DNA from: Pseudomonadota bacterium
GTDB taxonomy: Bacteria > Pseudomonadota > Gammaproteobacteria > Pseudomonadales > Pseudohongiellaceae
DNA: 64,000 nt
Direction of reading: 5' to 3'
Assembly (NCBI GenBank): GCA_027623555.1
Contig: JAQBSZ010000003.1
Coordinates: forward strand, 51,082-115,081
Part shown: positions 1 through 8,866 of the stretch, piece after piece
Layout of the letters: the number at the start of each line of letters is the position of its first letter
Position numbering within the stretch: the stretch's first letter is position 1
Program-made: the position numbers and the translations under genes
The notes under the pieces: model-generated
What the model saw: only the letters and a program-made list of their open reading frames with translations
The model's database searches: none
What the model was told of the DNA's origin: nothing

Positions 1-1
1 C

Positions 2-496
2 ATCGGGCCAGCTATGCGCAGGGTAGCGCAGCAGATGGAAGAAGAGGGGCTCATTGTATCTGTATCCATTGCCAGTGAGGACTACTACTGCGAACCAGCC
101 CTGCTTGAGCTGTTAGATGATTCGCCGCCGCGTAGCAGCCTGCGAATTCTATCCCCTTTTGACAATGCCGTTATTCAGCGCAAACGCATCAACACCCTGT
201 TCGACTTTTACTACCAGGTCGAATGTTATGTACAAAAGGATAATCGGCAGTACGGATATTTCTGCCTGCCTCTGCTGCACCAGAATCGATTAGTTGGTCG
301 TCTCGATGCCAGGGCTGACAGAAAGACTGCTGTATTACATCTCAATCATTTGCATATAGAAGAGTCGGTTGCGAATCCTGCCCAGCTGTTCGCGGCATTA
401 CGGGGGGAACTGGAAAAGTTCGCAGCATTCAATGGCTGCTCTGAATTACACTTACATCGGTTAAGTGGCAGCGATTCCAGGCCCGGCTGGTTATAA
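2..496 (+). CDS. YcaQ-like winged-helix protein, 3' part
   Basis: This is the C-terminal part of a winged-helix protein of the YcaQ family (HTH_42). Members include a DNA glycosylase that opens interstrand crosslinks. The frame is open to the window edge, so the ATG at 14 is only an internal methionine. The recognisable family tail is SPFDNAVIQRKR, then LFDFYYQVECY, then a GYFCLPLL / VGRLDARADR block. The frame ends at a TAA at 494-496. The N-terminal two thirds lie outside the window, so catalytic residues cannot be checked. The family assignment rests on the C-terminal signature only; crosslink repair is inferred from the family. Confidence 0.82.
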   Translation: MGPAMRRVAQQMEEEGLIVSVSIASEDYYCEPALLELLDDSPPRSSLRILSPFDNAVIQRKRINTLFDFYYQVECYVQKDNRQYGYFCLPLLHQNRLVGRLDARADRKTAVLHLNHLHIEESVANPAQLFAALRGELEKFAAFNGCSELHLHRLSGSDSRPGWL

Positions 497-540
497 GTCC
501 TGTCCATTGCCCTGCCAGCGTGTACTGCACTACTACGGAT

Positions 541-912
541 TCACGTTACGGCATACATAAGGAACCAGGCGGCCAGCAATGTCCCGAGCCCGGATAATCG
601 AGCAAGCATCGAATTTATATTTGCCAGCCTGGAAATCATCTCAATGAAAGTCTTGCGGGGCAGCGCGGCAATAACAAATCCAGCCACCAGTGCCAGCACG
701 CCAATTATCAGAAATACCATAGGGAAGCGTGATTCTTCAGCAGCCAGAATGAATACGACGCCGCCAATTATACGTATGGCAACGGCAGTCATGCGAAATC
801 CAGGCACTTCCACCTGTTCCTTAATGTAATCAAGCAAAGTATCAGGTGTAATTATTAAAATCAGGCTGAGAATAAACAGCGCTGCTGAGAAGAAGGCGAT
901 TATTGTTGTCAT
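541..912 (-). CDS. Small integral membrane protein, unknown function
   Basis: I do not recognise this gene. It encodes 123 residues that are almost entirely hydrophobic, with about four membrane segments (near residues 4-24, 41-58, 63-84 and 103-121) and short charged loops such as LPRKTF. There is no cleavable signal peptide and no cysteine or histidine cluster. It starts at an ATG and stands convergent to the YcaQ-like gene, about 45 bases away. A small ORF on the other strand (644-829) is a shadow. It is probably a real gene because the hydrophobic pattern is continuous and the frame is clean, but no role can be given. Confidence 0.6.
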   Translation of the reverse strand: MTTIIAFFSAALFILSLILIITPDTLLDYIKEQVEVPGFRMTAVAIRIIGGVVFILAAEESRFPMVFLIIGVLALVAGFVIAALPRKTFIEMISRLANINSMLARLSGLGTLLAAWFLMYAVT

Positions 913-971
913 GAGTAGTAAACCCTCGAGTAAGTTGTTGGTAGTTTATGCCCTTAACCGGAAGCTCTGAC

Positions 972-1931
972 TCACTGCTCTGCCTCCAACTGCAGACGAC
1001 GAATACCCGCTAATACGCCGTGCAGGCCGTGGTTACCTTCGTGGCAGGCATACTCATAGATTGGCTGATTCATGCGGCGCATGGGGACTACTGCCGTCCA
1101 GGGCTGCGTCCAGGTAGTGGGATCTTCAACCGTAAACTCATACATCAAGGTGTCGGGTCCAACGCGGATAAATTTTTCCACCAGGTGCATATTTGGTGTC
1201 GAATCCGCAAACGCCGTGCCTCTCCAGAAATTCAGCGTGTCTACTACTAGCGTGTCGCCTTCCCAGTGACCGACCGAATCGCCTTCCCACACCAACGCCG
1301 GTCCGTTGCGATGTTGCACATTCATCTTGACGACGCGCACGTTATGAATCATCTCGTTCATGATCATGAAATGCTCCGGCGTCTGTACGAATTGAACATT
1401 GAGATTGTAGGAACCGGGTTGCATTGGGGGGCCAGAAGTTCGAGTTACGATACAGCGTTCGGCATAGGGGCGAGCCTCCGGGCCGAGACTCGCCTCGCTC
1501 ATCGCTGCCCCATCACGGCGACGCTGCAGTGCTGCTTCGGTCAATGGAGGAATACGTCCGTCAGGTGGATCGATGATTAGCGAAGTACGCCGATCCATGA
1601 CAGTTTCATTGCCACGTTCGTACCAGAACTCGTTATAAGAGATCACACCCGGTGGATACTGGGCACCACCGACTGAGTCGATAATCAGATCGCGGTTCTG
1701 ACGACGGTTCTCAAATGCCTGCCATTCCAAAGCTTCTTCTTCGGACAATACCGCGCGCTCTCCCAACTCAACGGGTCGCTGCATGGGAGTGAGAGTTCGG
1801 AAAGTGAAGGTGCCCTGCAAATCAGGGTGTCCTTCCGGGGTGCGGGGTACAACATAGTCTGTAGATTGTGCCGTGACGAGTGGAGAACTTATTAAGAATA
1901 AAACTGCAACCAGAGTTTTACGTGTAGGCAT
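972..1931 (-). CDS. Secreted protein of the PDLQGT type, unknown function
   Basis: A secreted protein of about 319 residues. The ORF track extends it to 1991, but the likely start is the ATG at 1931: an AGGTG ribosome site lies just upstream, and a signal peptide (MPTRKTLVAVLFLI, cleaved after VTAQS) begins there. The mature protein opens with TPEGHPDLQGTF, a motif I know from a large family of uncharacterised secreted proteins in environmental bacteria. It has two cysteines (ERCIV, YACHEG) and no heme motif. It begins 22 bases after the selenoprotein gene on the same strand, so the two are probably one operon. Function unknown; the redox neighbour suggests an envelope role, which is inference. 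Confidence 0.72.
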   Translation of the reverse strand: MPTRKTLVAVLFLISSPLVTAQSTDYVVPRTPEGHPDLQGTFTFRTLTPMQRPVELGERAVLSEEEALEWQAFENRRQNRDLIIDSVGGAQYPPGVISYNEFWYERGNETVMDRRTSLIIDPPDGRIPPLTEAALQRRRDGAAMSEASLGPEARPYAERCIVTRTSGPPMQPGSYNLNVQFVQTPEHFMIMNEMIHNVRVVKMNVQHRNGPALVWEGDSVGHWEGDTLVVDTLNFWRGTAFADSTPNMHLVEKFIRVGPDTLMYEFTVEDPTTWTQPWTAVVPMRRMNQPIYEYACHEGNHGLHGVLAGIRRLQLEAEQ

Positions 1932-1953
1932 CTGACACCTCCCATTCAAATTA

Positions 1954-2448
1954 TCAGGCTTTGTCCTGCTTCGCCCGGGCGCGCTGCTCATTCAGGTACT
2001 TAACCAGCACAAGCGTTTCAGAGGGATCCATTCTGCCTACCGGCGAATTACTATAACAGGACGTCATTACTTTACCCGATCGAGACAGCAGGAACTCGCT
2101 GGGCTGAATATGGTTCCGGCGCGGCTCCCACCAGGCACCTATCGCATCGCCTTGCCCTCGGCTGATTCCCCAGGCCACAGGAAACTCTACGCTGTCGGCT
2201 ATGGGCCGCAAATTCTCTTCGCTATCCACTGCAGCAGCAATTAAAGAAACCCCTTCCTCTTGCAACGCGGCACGGCGTTCTTCAAAACCAGCCAATAGCC
2301 GGCGGCAATAGGGTCACCAATGCCCGCGGAAAAACAGCACAATGGTCATGGGTGAATCCAGATCACCTGGCAAAGCGATCTCACCTCCACCCACTACCTG
2401 TAGTGTCAATTCGGGAAAAACTTCGCCTGGGTTGAGTTTCTCAGCCAC
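1954..2448 (-). CDS. Selenoprotein redoxin (AhpC/TSA-like) with UPYC active site
   Basis: The ORF track shows only the C-terminal 113 residues, because the frame contains a TGA at 2314-2316. Reading through it gives a continuous 164-residue redoxin that starts at a GTG (2446-2448) behind an AGGTGA ribosome site. The text around the TGA is LFFRGHW-(TGA)-PYCRRL. The thioredoxin-fold peroxiredoxin-like family normally has RGxWCPYC, so the TGA replaces the first, catalytic cysteine (residue 45), while C48 is retained. Before the TGA the sequence is well-formed family sequence (NPGEVFPELTL), which argues against decay. Role: thiol/selenol peroxidase or oxidoreductase, apparently cytoplasmic as no signal peptide is seen. 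A hairpin follows at SECIS distance. A point mutation from TGC/TGT is the alternative. Confidence 0.8.
2287..2303 (-). promoter_or_regulatory. Candidate bacterial SECIS hairpin of the UPYC redoxin
   Basis: Sixteen bases after the in-frame TGA the coding strand can form GCCGGC-(TATTG)-GCTGGT, a six-pair stem with two G.U pairs and a five-base loop. Bacterial SECIS elements lie inside the coding region with the apical loop roughly 16-37 bases after the UGA, so the spacing fits. The loop lacks a guanine in its first two positions, so this is the weaker of the two candidates in the window. Confidence 0.4.
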
Positions 2449-2839
2449 AGCTCACCTGCACTATGTTCAGCAAGCAAATAGCTTACACCGAAATTCCGGG
2501 ACATGTGAGAATTTTGCTTGCCTTGCCGGCGAATGTGCCTGAACTGACCAGTTTTTATGCAGTTTTTCCTTCCCTGCCAGCAGGCGGGAATAGACTGGTC
2601 TTTCCATGAATCAGGCCGATAAGTTAGAGGCACCGTCCAAAGGCTTACAAACTGGGGAAAATGCCCGGAATATGGGGATTTTGGGTGGACTTTTAGAGGC
2701 ATGAATCATATGCTTCGACTCACGATCGAGTGTTCGGGGGGACTCGCTATTTCTGCTTTAAACCTCTGATACATGCGGCTTCGTTTTAATGAGCTCCCTA
2801 ACAGGGCTCAAACTCTTTAAATACTCAAAGGGGAAGTTA
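2449..2839. other. Intergenic region between selenoprotein operon and TonB receptor
   Basis: About 390 bases between divergent genes, so it should hold promoters for both. I see no convincing gene. The 98-residue minus-strand ORF in the track (2406-2702) overlaps the selenoprotein in another frame and is a shadow. No operator or riboswitch could be supported by eye. Confidence 0.5.
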
Positions 2840-5620
2840 ATGAAAATACGACCTAATTTGGCAAAAAAGGTTCTGCCCGCTGCCATTGCTCTCGGTCTGC
2901 TCGCTCCGGCTGGATTCGCACCCGCAGTCTACGGACAACAGGCAGACGAACTGGTTGAAGAAATAATTACTATTGGCTCTCGGCGTCCACAGCGGAGTGC
3001 TTCAGATTCTTCAGTACCAGTAGATGTCATCAGTGGCGAAGAATTCCAGAATATGGGATTTGCCGATCTTAACGAGATGTTGAAGACAGCAGTACCTTCT
3101 TACAACGTCAGTCGCCATTCCATTTCAGATGCTGCAACGCTGGTACGACCCGCAACCCTGCGTGGCCTGCCACCAGACAGCGTGCTGATCCTGGTGAATG
3201 GCAAGCGTCGCCACCGTTCCGGGGTAATCGCGGAACTGGGTGGTTCACTGGCGGCTGGTTCACAGGGTGCTGATATCTCGGCGATCCCTGCGCTGGCCTT
3301 CAAGCAGACTGAAATATTGCGTGACGGTGCGGCAGCCCAGTATGGTTCTGACGCGATCGCCGGCGTAATCAACTTCGTACTCAAAGACGATGCCGACGGC
3401 ATGAGCTTCGAGGCCCGTACTGGTGAATTCGGCGAAGGTGACGGAGAACTGATTCAGTATATGGGTAATATCGGCCTGCCTCTGGGCGACGATGGCTTCA
3501 TGAATATTACCGCTTCCTGGAGTGAACAGGATCCAACCAGTCGTTCATTGCAACGCACTGATGCGGCAACCCTGATCGCCAGCGGCAATGCTGACCAACG
3601 CGCCAGCATTCGCCAGCCCTATGCACAAGTCTGGGGTGGCCCGGAATATAAAGAAAACTGGAACGTGTTCTTCAACTCCGGCATTGAGCTTTCCTCTACC
3701 CAGGAAATCTACGCATTCGGCAACTACGGACAGCGTGAAACCGAAGGTGGCTTCTTCTACCGTAACCCCAACAGCCGAAGTGGTGTGTATACCGATGGCA
3801 GCACTCGCGCCGTCGTGGATACCACTATCGCTCCGGGACAGACTGGTGTGACCTCCAACTGTCCGGCTTTAACCAGCCCGGGCTCCGGTGGCAGCGGTAC
3901 TCTGCTTAATGCAGCAGCAGTTGCAGCCGACGCGGCAGCACTGTCAGCTCTGCCTGGCAATTGCTGGGTGCTGAACCAGATTCTGCCCGGTGGATACACA
4001 CCACAGTTCGGCGGTCAGCTTAAAGATGCCAGCATGGTAACTGGTATCCGCGGCGATCTGAGTCCAAACCTGACCTATGACCTCAGCGCCAGCTATGGCC
4101 GCAACAAGGCGGGTTTCTTCCTGAACAACACCTGGAACCCATCGAATGGTCCTAACGGCATCATCAACGGTGCCCTGCAGCGTGACTTCGATATCGGCTC
4201 CTATACTCAGACTGAAACCAACTTCAATGCAGACTTCGTCTACACCATGCCTGTCGAAGGCTTCGCCTCCGACCTCAGCATCGCCTTCGGTGCAGAATGG
4301 CGTGACGAGCGTTTTGAAACCATTATTGGTGAAGAAGCCGCCTGGAATGCCGGTGATTACGCGTTCCAGAATGTAAACGGTACTAACACCTATAGTGACG
4401 GTGTCACTCCGCTGCCTAACCTGTCCATCGGTGCTCACGGTTTCGCCGGTTTCAGCCCCCAACAGGCTGGCCTGTGGAGTCGCAAGAACGTGGCATTTTA
4501 CGGTGAGGCCGAGGCGGACATTACTGATGCCTTCACCGCTGCGTTGGCAGTTCGCTACGAAGACTTCGACAGCTTCGGTGACACGACCAACTACAAGGTG
4601 TCGGGTCGTTATCGCTTAACCGATGATCTGACTGTGCGTGCGTCCTTCAATACCGGTTTCCGCGCGCCGACTCCTGGCCAGGAAAACGTGACCAAGGTGT
4701 CCACCATTACTATCAATGGTGAACTGCAGCAACGTGGTCAGATTCCACCAACTAACCCCATTGCCACGTTCCTTGGAGCAGAAGCACTGGATGCAGAGGA
4801 TTCCCAGAACTTCTCCGCCGGTTTCGTGTGGGACGTTACGCCTGACATCAACTTAACCTTGGACTACTACCAGATTGAGTTGGAAGACCGTATCTCCCAG
4901 ACTGGCTCCATCGTGATCAGCAACCTGGGAGTTCCTGCTGGCGTTGCCTGTCCGAATGCCCGCGCCAATCCAATTGGCAACATGGCCCTGTGTCTGCAGG
5001 AACTGGGTGTTCCCGGTGCTGCTGACCTGAACTCTGTGTCCTTCTATACCAACGACTTCGAGACCACCACTACTGGTGTTGACCTGGTTGGTACCTGGGA
5101 CCTGGATTGGGGTGACATGGGTACTGGTTCATTCGTCGCGGCCTGGAACTGGACGGAGACTGAAGTCGACAACGCCGGTTCTGAAGTAAGCCGTGACCGT
5201 GTAGTTAACCTGGAAGGCTTCAATCCGGAAAACCGTGGTGTATTCACTTACAACCATTTCTACAATGACTTCCGCTTCCTGGCCCGTCTGCGTACTTACG
5301 ACGACTGGACAGAAGCCGACTGGAGTGGTGATCCGACCGCACGTGGTCCTAACGGAACCAACTACTCTCGTGATTGTACTTTTGGTCTGTTCCGCGATAA
5401 CTGCTACGACGGCGAGAACGTCTTCGACGTTGAAGCAGCGTACACGTGGAACGACAACTACACCTTCATCGTCGGTGCGAACAACGTATTCGATGAAGAT
5501 GGTGCAACGGATATCGACAACCTGGACGGCACCATTGGCTCAGGCAATGCCTACACCGGTGGTACTCCCTGGGGTATCGAGGGCGCGTTCTACTACGCTC
5601 GAGTCCGCGTCGACTTCTAA
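2840..5620 (+). CDS. TonB-dependent receptor, large (926 residues)
   Basis: An outer-membrane TonB-dependent receptor for active uptake of an unknown substrate. The track starts at 2789, but the ATG at 2840 has a good ribosome site (AAGGGGAAG) and begins a signal peptide (MKIRPNLAKKVLPAAIALGL, ending near YGQQ). Next come a TonB-box-like stretch (EEIITIGSR), a plug domain with VPVDVISGEEF, LRGLPPDSVLILVNGKRRH and DGAAAQYGSDAIAGVINFVL, and a long beta-barrel. It ends in RVRVDF, the terminal aromatic typical of barrel assembly. It is at the long end for the family and has several extracellular-loop cysteines. A strong terminator follows, so it is probably transcribed alone. Substrate cannot be told from sequence. 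Confidence 0.93.
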   Translation: MKIRPNLAKKVLPAAIALGLLAPAGFAPAVYGQQADELVEEIITIGSRRPQRSASDSSVPVDVISGEEFQNMGFADLNEMLKTAVPSYNVSRHSISDAATLVRPATLRGLPPDSVLILVNGKRRHRSGVIAELGGSLAAGSQGADISAIPALAFKQTEILRDGAAAQYGSDAIAGVINFVLKDDADGMSFEARTGEFGEGDGELIQYMGNIGLPLGDDGFMNITASWSEQDPTSRSLQRTDAATLIASGNADQRASIRQPYAQVWGGPEYKENWNVFFNSGIELSSTQEIYAFGNYGQRETEGGFFYRNPNSRSGVYTDGSTRAVVDTTIAPGQTGVTSNCPALTSPGSGGSGTLLNAAAVAADAAALSALPGNCWVLNQILPGGYTPQFGGQLKDASMVTGIRGDLSPNLTYDLSASYGRNKAGFFLNNTWNPSNGPNGIINGALQRDFDIGSYTQTETNFNADFVYTMPVEGFASDLSIAFGAEWRDERFETIIGEEAAWNAGDYAFQNVNGTNTYSDGVTPLPNLSIGAHGFAGFSPQQAGLWSRKNVAFYGEAEADITDAFTAALAVRYEDFDSFGDTTNYKVSGRYRLTDDLTVRASFNTGFRAPTPGQENVTKVSTITINGELQQRGQIPPTNPIATFLGAEALDAEDSQNFSAGFVWDVTPDINLTLDYYQIELEDRISQTGSIVISNLGVPAGVACPNARANPIGNMALCLQELGVPGAADLNSVSFYTNDFETTTTGVDLVGTWDLDWGDMGTGSFVAAWNWTETEVDNAGSEVSRDRVVNLEGFNPENRGVFTYNHFYNDFRFLARLRTYDDWTEADWSGDPTARGPNGTNYSRDCTFGLFRDNCYDGENVFDVEAAYTWNDNYTFIVGANNVFDEDGATDIDNLDGTIGSGNAYTGGTPWGIEGAFYYARVRVDF

Positions 5621-5666
5621 GTCGTAGCGATTGATCCAGTCGCAATACGGACTGGAATTCATACAG

Positions 5667-5696
5667 AAAAGGGACACTTCGGTGTCCCTTTTTTTA
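5667..5696 (+). terminator. Rho-independent terminator of the TonB receptor
   Basis: AAAAGGGACAC-(TTCG)-GTGTCCCTTTT is a perfect 11-pair stem with a UUCG tetraloop, followed by a run of T. It lies about 45 bases after the receptor stop codon. Confidence 0.93.
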
Positions 5697-5848
5697 TCCA
5701 CAAGTTTATTGCGCTATTCTGAAGTCAGTTCATCTGATTGCGCTCTTTTACCGAGCTGCTGGAAAGCGCAGACATAAAAAGTTAACAACACCGGGAGCAT
5801 TGCCTATAGCTGTTGCATATACTGCAGTTTTTCGTCGGCTGAATATTC

Positions 5849-6312
5849 ATGCCTCCCCAAATAGCATGCGCTGGTTCCTGTCTCTGGAGCAGTCAGCTTT
5901 ACAAGCAGCAGCATGAGCAACGTCGTGGGAGCATGCCATTGTTCGGTGTGTCAGAAATGGTGTGATGGTCCATTCATGGAAGTGGAGTGCGGACCTGAGG
6001 TAGCCTTCACGGGCGAGGAACACATCGCAATCTTTCAATCTTCGGCGTGGTCTGAACGGGCTTTCTGCAACAAATGCGGTACTCATTGCTACCTGCGGGA
6101 TAATAAGCGGCAACAATCTCGGTCTGCAGGAAGGATATGGCATTCCTGCAGGCTTGATCGACAGTCCTCAGGCTTTGAGTTTCGAGCTGCAGGTATTTAT
6201 CGATCAAAAGCCTGCTTACTATTGCTTCTCCAACGAAACCAGAGAAATTAAGAGCGCTGAGAGCCATGAAAAAAATCCCCAGACCAGGGATTCGGACAGA
6301 CAACCGCCATAA
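5849..6312 (+). pseudogene. GFA-family (CENP-V/GFA) gene broken by two frameshifts
   Basis: Three frames together spell a glutathione-dependent formaldehyde-activating (GFA) family zinc protein. Frame one from the ATG at 5849 gives CAGSCLW. Two bases appear to be missing near 5884, and the expected CGAVSF continues one frame over as AVSFTSSSMSN, GACHCSVCQKW and FCNKCGTHCYLRD. An extra A near 6104-6106 shifts it again to NNLGLQEGYG, then VFIDQKPAYYCFSNET, ending at TAA 6310-6312. All zinc cysteines remain readable, so the damage is recent, or is assembly error. The track entry 5913-6251 is the middle frame only. An intact paralogue lies at 56051-56455. Confidence 0.82.
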
Positions 6313-6370
6313 CACTCAAATGCGCTAAAGCGTTTTTCATTTAAAAAGGCATCATGAGCATTGCGGCACT

Positions 6371-6706
6371 ATGAAGAAAGTATACTCACATGAAAACCTG
6401 GCAATCCTGAACTCGGCGAAGAATTTGCTGGAGATTGATGGCATCGAATGTTTTATCAAGAATGAGTACCATGCATCGGGTGGTCATGTTGGCTGGGAAA
6501 GTATTCCGATAGAACTATGGGTGCATGACGATCAGCAGGCAGCTAGCGCCGCGGCTATTCTGGCGAAAGGATTTACCGCTACCAGTGAGTCGCCGGAATG
6601 GGCATGTCTGCATTGTGGCGAGAAGAATGATGGCTCATTCGAGACTTGCTGGAAATGTCAAAAGGCTCCTGCCGGCACCGATCCTTCGAACAATAAATCA
6701 CTATAA
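6371..6706 (+). CDS. DUF2007 protein with C-terminal zinc ribbon
   Basis: A 111-residue cytoplasmic protein. The N-terminal half matches the DUF2007 'putative signal transducing' fold: KKVYSHENLAILNSAKNLLE, then the IECFIKNEY strand and PIELWVHDDQQAA. The C-terminal part carries a small zinc ribbon, WACLHCGEKNDGSFETCWKC, with two CxxC pairs of the RanBP2-like kind. The start is the ATG at 6371; no strong ribosome site is visible. It stands alone between the dead GFA gene and the cyclase. The family has no proven enzymatic activity; the ribbon suggests binding to RNA or protein, which is inference. Confidence 0.78.
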   Translation: MKKVYSHENLAILNSAKNLLEIDGIECFIKNEYHASGGHVGWESIPIELWVHDDQQAASAAAILAKGFTATSESPEWACLHCGEKNDGSFETCWKCQKAPAGTDPSNNKSL

Positions 6707-6826
6707 ACACGGCGCGGAACCCATGGCAATCCCTTTACATTCCTCCCTGGCTTGATTAACACTGGGCTGGTTCTTAACAGAATTAACCCGAGAAAATAAC
6801 CCGCGAAAACAACAAGGCAGACAACC

Positions 6827-7849
6827 ATGATTTCTATCCGAACCATCTACACGAAGACATTCAGAGATTTTCAAAATCTCACCATTCTACTGACCGGCTT
6901 GTTTTACTTATTGGCCGCGCCTCTGGCTTCGGCCCAAACTGCCGAGCCCGTGTCGCGCGCCGAATTCGATCGCTGGATGCAGGAAATTTCCAACTGGGGG
7001 CGCTGGGGTTCAGAGGATGAACTGGGAACCCTGAACCTGATCACCGAGCAGAAGCGGGTCGAGGCAGCGGCACTGGTACGGGATGGAACCACCGTCTCCT
7101 TATCACTGTTCGCCAACAAGCAACAGGACATGGTGAATGCGAATCCTTTCCAACATAGCCTGACAGTGTCCCGCTTCGGTGAACACGAAGTCGCCGGCGA
7201 TAGCTACAGTGTGCAGTATCATGGCTTCGCCCATTCGCACATGGATGGTTTGCCCCACTTCGCCCACAAGGGCCAGATGTACAACGGCTTTTCAGTAGAC
7301 ACATTAGCAGCCGATGGTGCCGGGCGGCTTGGCATACACAATGCGTTCCGGGGTATTTTCACCCGGGGCATTCTCGTTGACATCCCCTGGCTCAGAGGCG
7401 TTGACTATCTTGAGCCGGGTACTGCGATTACCGCGGCTGACCTTGAGGCCTGGGAGGCCAGGACTGGCTTACGCATCGGCAGCGGTGACGTCTTGCTCAT
7501 TCGTACTGGCCGCTGGGAGCGCGTTCGCCAGGTGGGACAGTGGAATTTCGTCGGGCAGGCCGCCGGCTCACATGCTTCGCTGGCAAGCTGGTTGAAGGCA
7601 CGCGATGTGGCGGTGATTGGCTCCGATGGTGTCAGCGACGTCATGCCATCCGGCGTCGAAGGACTGATGAATCCGCTGCATGAACTGGTCATTGTTGGAC
7701 TGGGCATGCCGATTCTCGACAACCTCGATCTCGATACGCTGGCAGCGACCGTGATCGAGAAGAACCGCTTCGAGTTTCTGCTGGTAGGCTCTCCGCTTCG
7801 CGTCGAAGGTGGTACCGGCTCACCGATGAATCCGCTGGCCTTGTTCTAA
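6827..7849 (+). CDS. Cyclase-family metal hydrolase, exported
   Basis: A member of the cyclase / kynurenine-formamidase-like family (PF04199), metal-dependent hydrolases acting on amide or ester bonds. The signature HSHMDGLPHF lies at about residues 136-145 and supplies the metal ligands (HxxxDxxxH type). Further family blocks are WGRWGSEDELGTLN near residue 57, GDVLLIRTGRW, and IGSDGVSDVMPSG. A hydrophobic stretch at residues 19-37 ending in ASAQ looks like a signal peptide, so it probably acts in the periplasm. The 340-residue length suits the longer secreted subgroup. The next gene, a VOC protein, starts 14 bases downstream, so co-transcription is likely. Substrate unknown. Confidence 0.85.
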   Translation: MISIRTIYTKTFRDFQNLTILLTGLFYLLAAPLASAQTAEPVSRAEFDRWMQEISNWGRWGSEDELGTLNLITEQKRVEAAALVRDGTTVSLSLFANKQQDMVNANPFQHSLTVSRFGEHEVAGDSYSVQYHGFAHSHMDGLPHFAHKGQMYNGFSVDTLAADGAGRLGIHNAFRGIFTRGILVDIPWLRGVDYLEPGTAITAADLEAWEARTGLRIGSGDVLLIRTGRWERVRQVGQWNFVGQAAGSHASLASWLKARDVAVIGSDGVSDVMPSGVEGLMNPLHELVIVGLGMPILDNLDLDTLAATVIEKNRFEFLLVGSPLRVEGGTGSPMNPLALF

Positions 7850-7863
7850 ATCGACCACGCTAT

Positions 7864-8247
7864 ATGCAAGCAAAAAAAAACTTGAACATCTCGGTACCTG
7901 AAGGCTGGCCAGTCATAACACCCAGGATCTTTACCGAAGATCCTCAGGGGCTTGTTGGGTTTATTCTCAACACGTTCGAAGCCGAGGGGGAATATCTGTC
8001 ATCGAGGCCTTCCGCAATCAGCATTGGCGGCTCCCTCGTCATGATTAGTGGTATTGAGTTCAGAGGAAGCTTCCCGGCCTGTCTCTATGTCTATGTTGCT
8101 GATGTGGATGCCACCTACAAGCGGGCTATCGATGGCGGCGCGGAATCACTGGAAGAACCACAAGACACCGCCTATGGAGACAGGCGCGGAATCGTGGGGG
8201 ATAGCTGGGGCAATATCTGGCAAATTGCCTCTTTCAAGGGGCGATAG
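7864..8247 (+). CDS. VOC-family (glyoxalase/PhnB-like) protein
   Basis: A 127-residue single-domain protein of the vicinal oxygen chelate superfamily. It shows the PhnB-like layout: ITPRIFTEDPQGLVGFI at the start, a central LYVYVADVDATYKRAIDGGA, and GDRRGIVGDSWGNIWQIA at the end, where the family has its last metal-ligand region. Such proteins bind small molecules or catalyse isomerisation or ring cleavage; the substrate is unknown. It begins 14 bases after the cyclase, and a second VOC gene follows 127 bases later, so the three may act on one metabolite. The start follows an A-rich stretch and is not strongly supported by a ribosome site. Confidence 0.78.
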   Translation: MQAKKNLNISVPEGWPVITPRIFTEDPQGLVGFILNTFEAEGEYLSSRPSAISIGGSLVMISGIEFRGSFPACLYVYVADVDATYKRAIDGGAESLEEPQDTAYGDRRGIVGDSWGNIWQIASFKGR

Positions 8248-8374
8248 TCTTGCGCATCAGTGGAATAGCTATTACTTCACACAGTTTAATCATGTTGCGG
8301 GTCGTAGTATTCTTCGGGAATAAGCACCAGTAATCAATTAGTTAATAAATGGACACTTCTAGTGAGCACGGCAC

Positions 8375-8776
8375 GTGATTAGCGCCTTCGACCACATCGC
8401 CGTCCCCATGGAGCGGGTTGATGAGATGGTTGAGTTCTATACCCGGCTCGGCTGTCGGGTAGTAGAGCAGAACAATGGCATGATCTACGCCGTAATCTTT
8501 GGCGATAACAAGATTAACTTTCATGCGCCACAGCTTTGGCAGCCCGGCCAGTTCATGTTGCGCGGTCACACTGCCCTGCCCGGTTCGGGGGACATGTGCT
8601 TCGTCTGGCAGGGTAGCCAGGAATCCCTGTTATCCACCCTGCAGGAAGCTGGCGCCGAGATCGAGGAAGGTCCGGTTGCCCGCACGGGAGGCATGAACGG
8701 TGGCAGCACCCAGGGAACCAGCATCTATACCCGTGACCCGGATACCAACTTGCTGGAATTTATTATCTATGGCTGA
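8375..8776 (+). CDS. VOC-family (glyoxalase-like) protein
   Basis: A 133-residue VOC-superfamily protein with a GTG start. Family features are AFDHIAVPMERVDEMVEFYTRLG at the N terminus (first metal histidine in DHIA), GDNKINFHAP in the middle (second histidine), and TSIYTRDPDTNLLEFIIYG at the end, with the metal glutamate in LLEF. All three positions of the usual metal site are therefore present. It resembles dioxygenase- and FosX-like members, but substrate identity cannot be read from sequence. It follows another VOC gene and precedes a short tandem repeat. Confidence 0.82.
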   Translation: MISAFDHIAVPMERVDEMVEFYTRLGCRVVEQNNGMIYAVIFGDNKINFHAPQLWQPGQFMLRGHTALPGSGDMCFVWQGSQESLLSTLQEAGAEIEEGPVARTGGMNGGSTQGTSIYTRDPDTNLLEFIIYG

Positions 8777-8799
8777 ACTATCTGTGGCTGAACTATCTG
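8770..8799 (+). repeat. Two perfect 15-bp tandem repeats at a gene end
   Basis: TGGCTGAACTATCTG occurs twice head to tail, followed by degenerate copies (TGGCAAAGCAATCAG, then GGCGAAACAACTAATGGCG). The first copy overlaps the stop codon of the VOC gene. It looks like replication slippage; no function is suggested. Confidence 0.85.
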
Positions 8800-8866
8800 T
8801 GGCAAAGCAATCAGGGGCGAAACAACTAATGGCGAAACTACAGATATTTAACAAAGAGAGACTATT

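Noticed and set aside
2406-2702. 98-residue minus-strand ORF
   Set aside because: Overlaps the selenoprotein N terminus in another frame and shows no family features.
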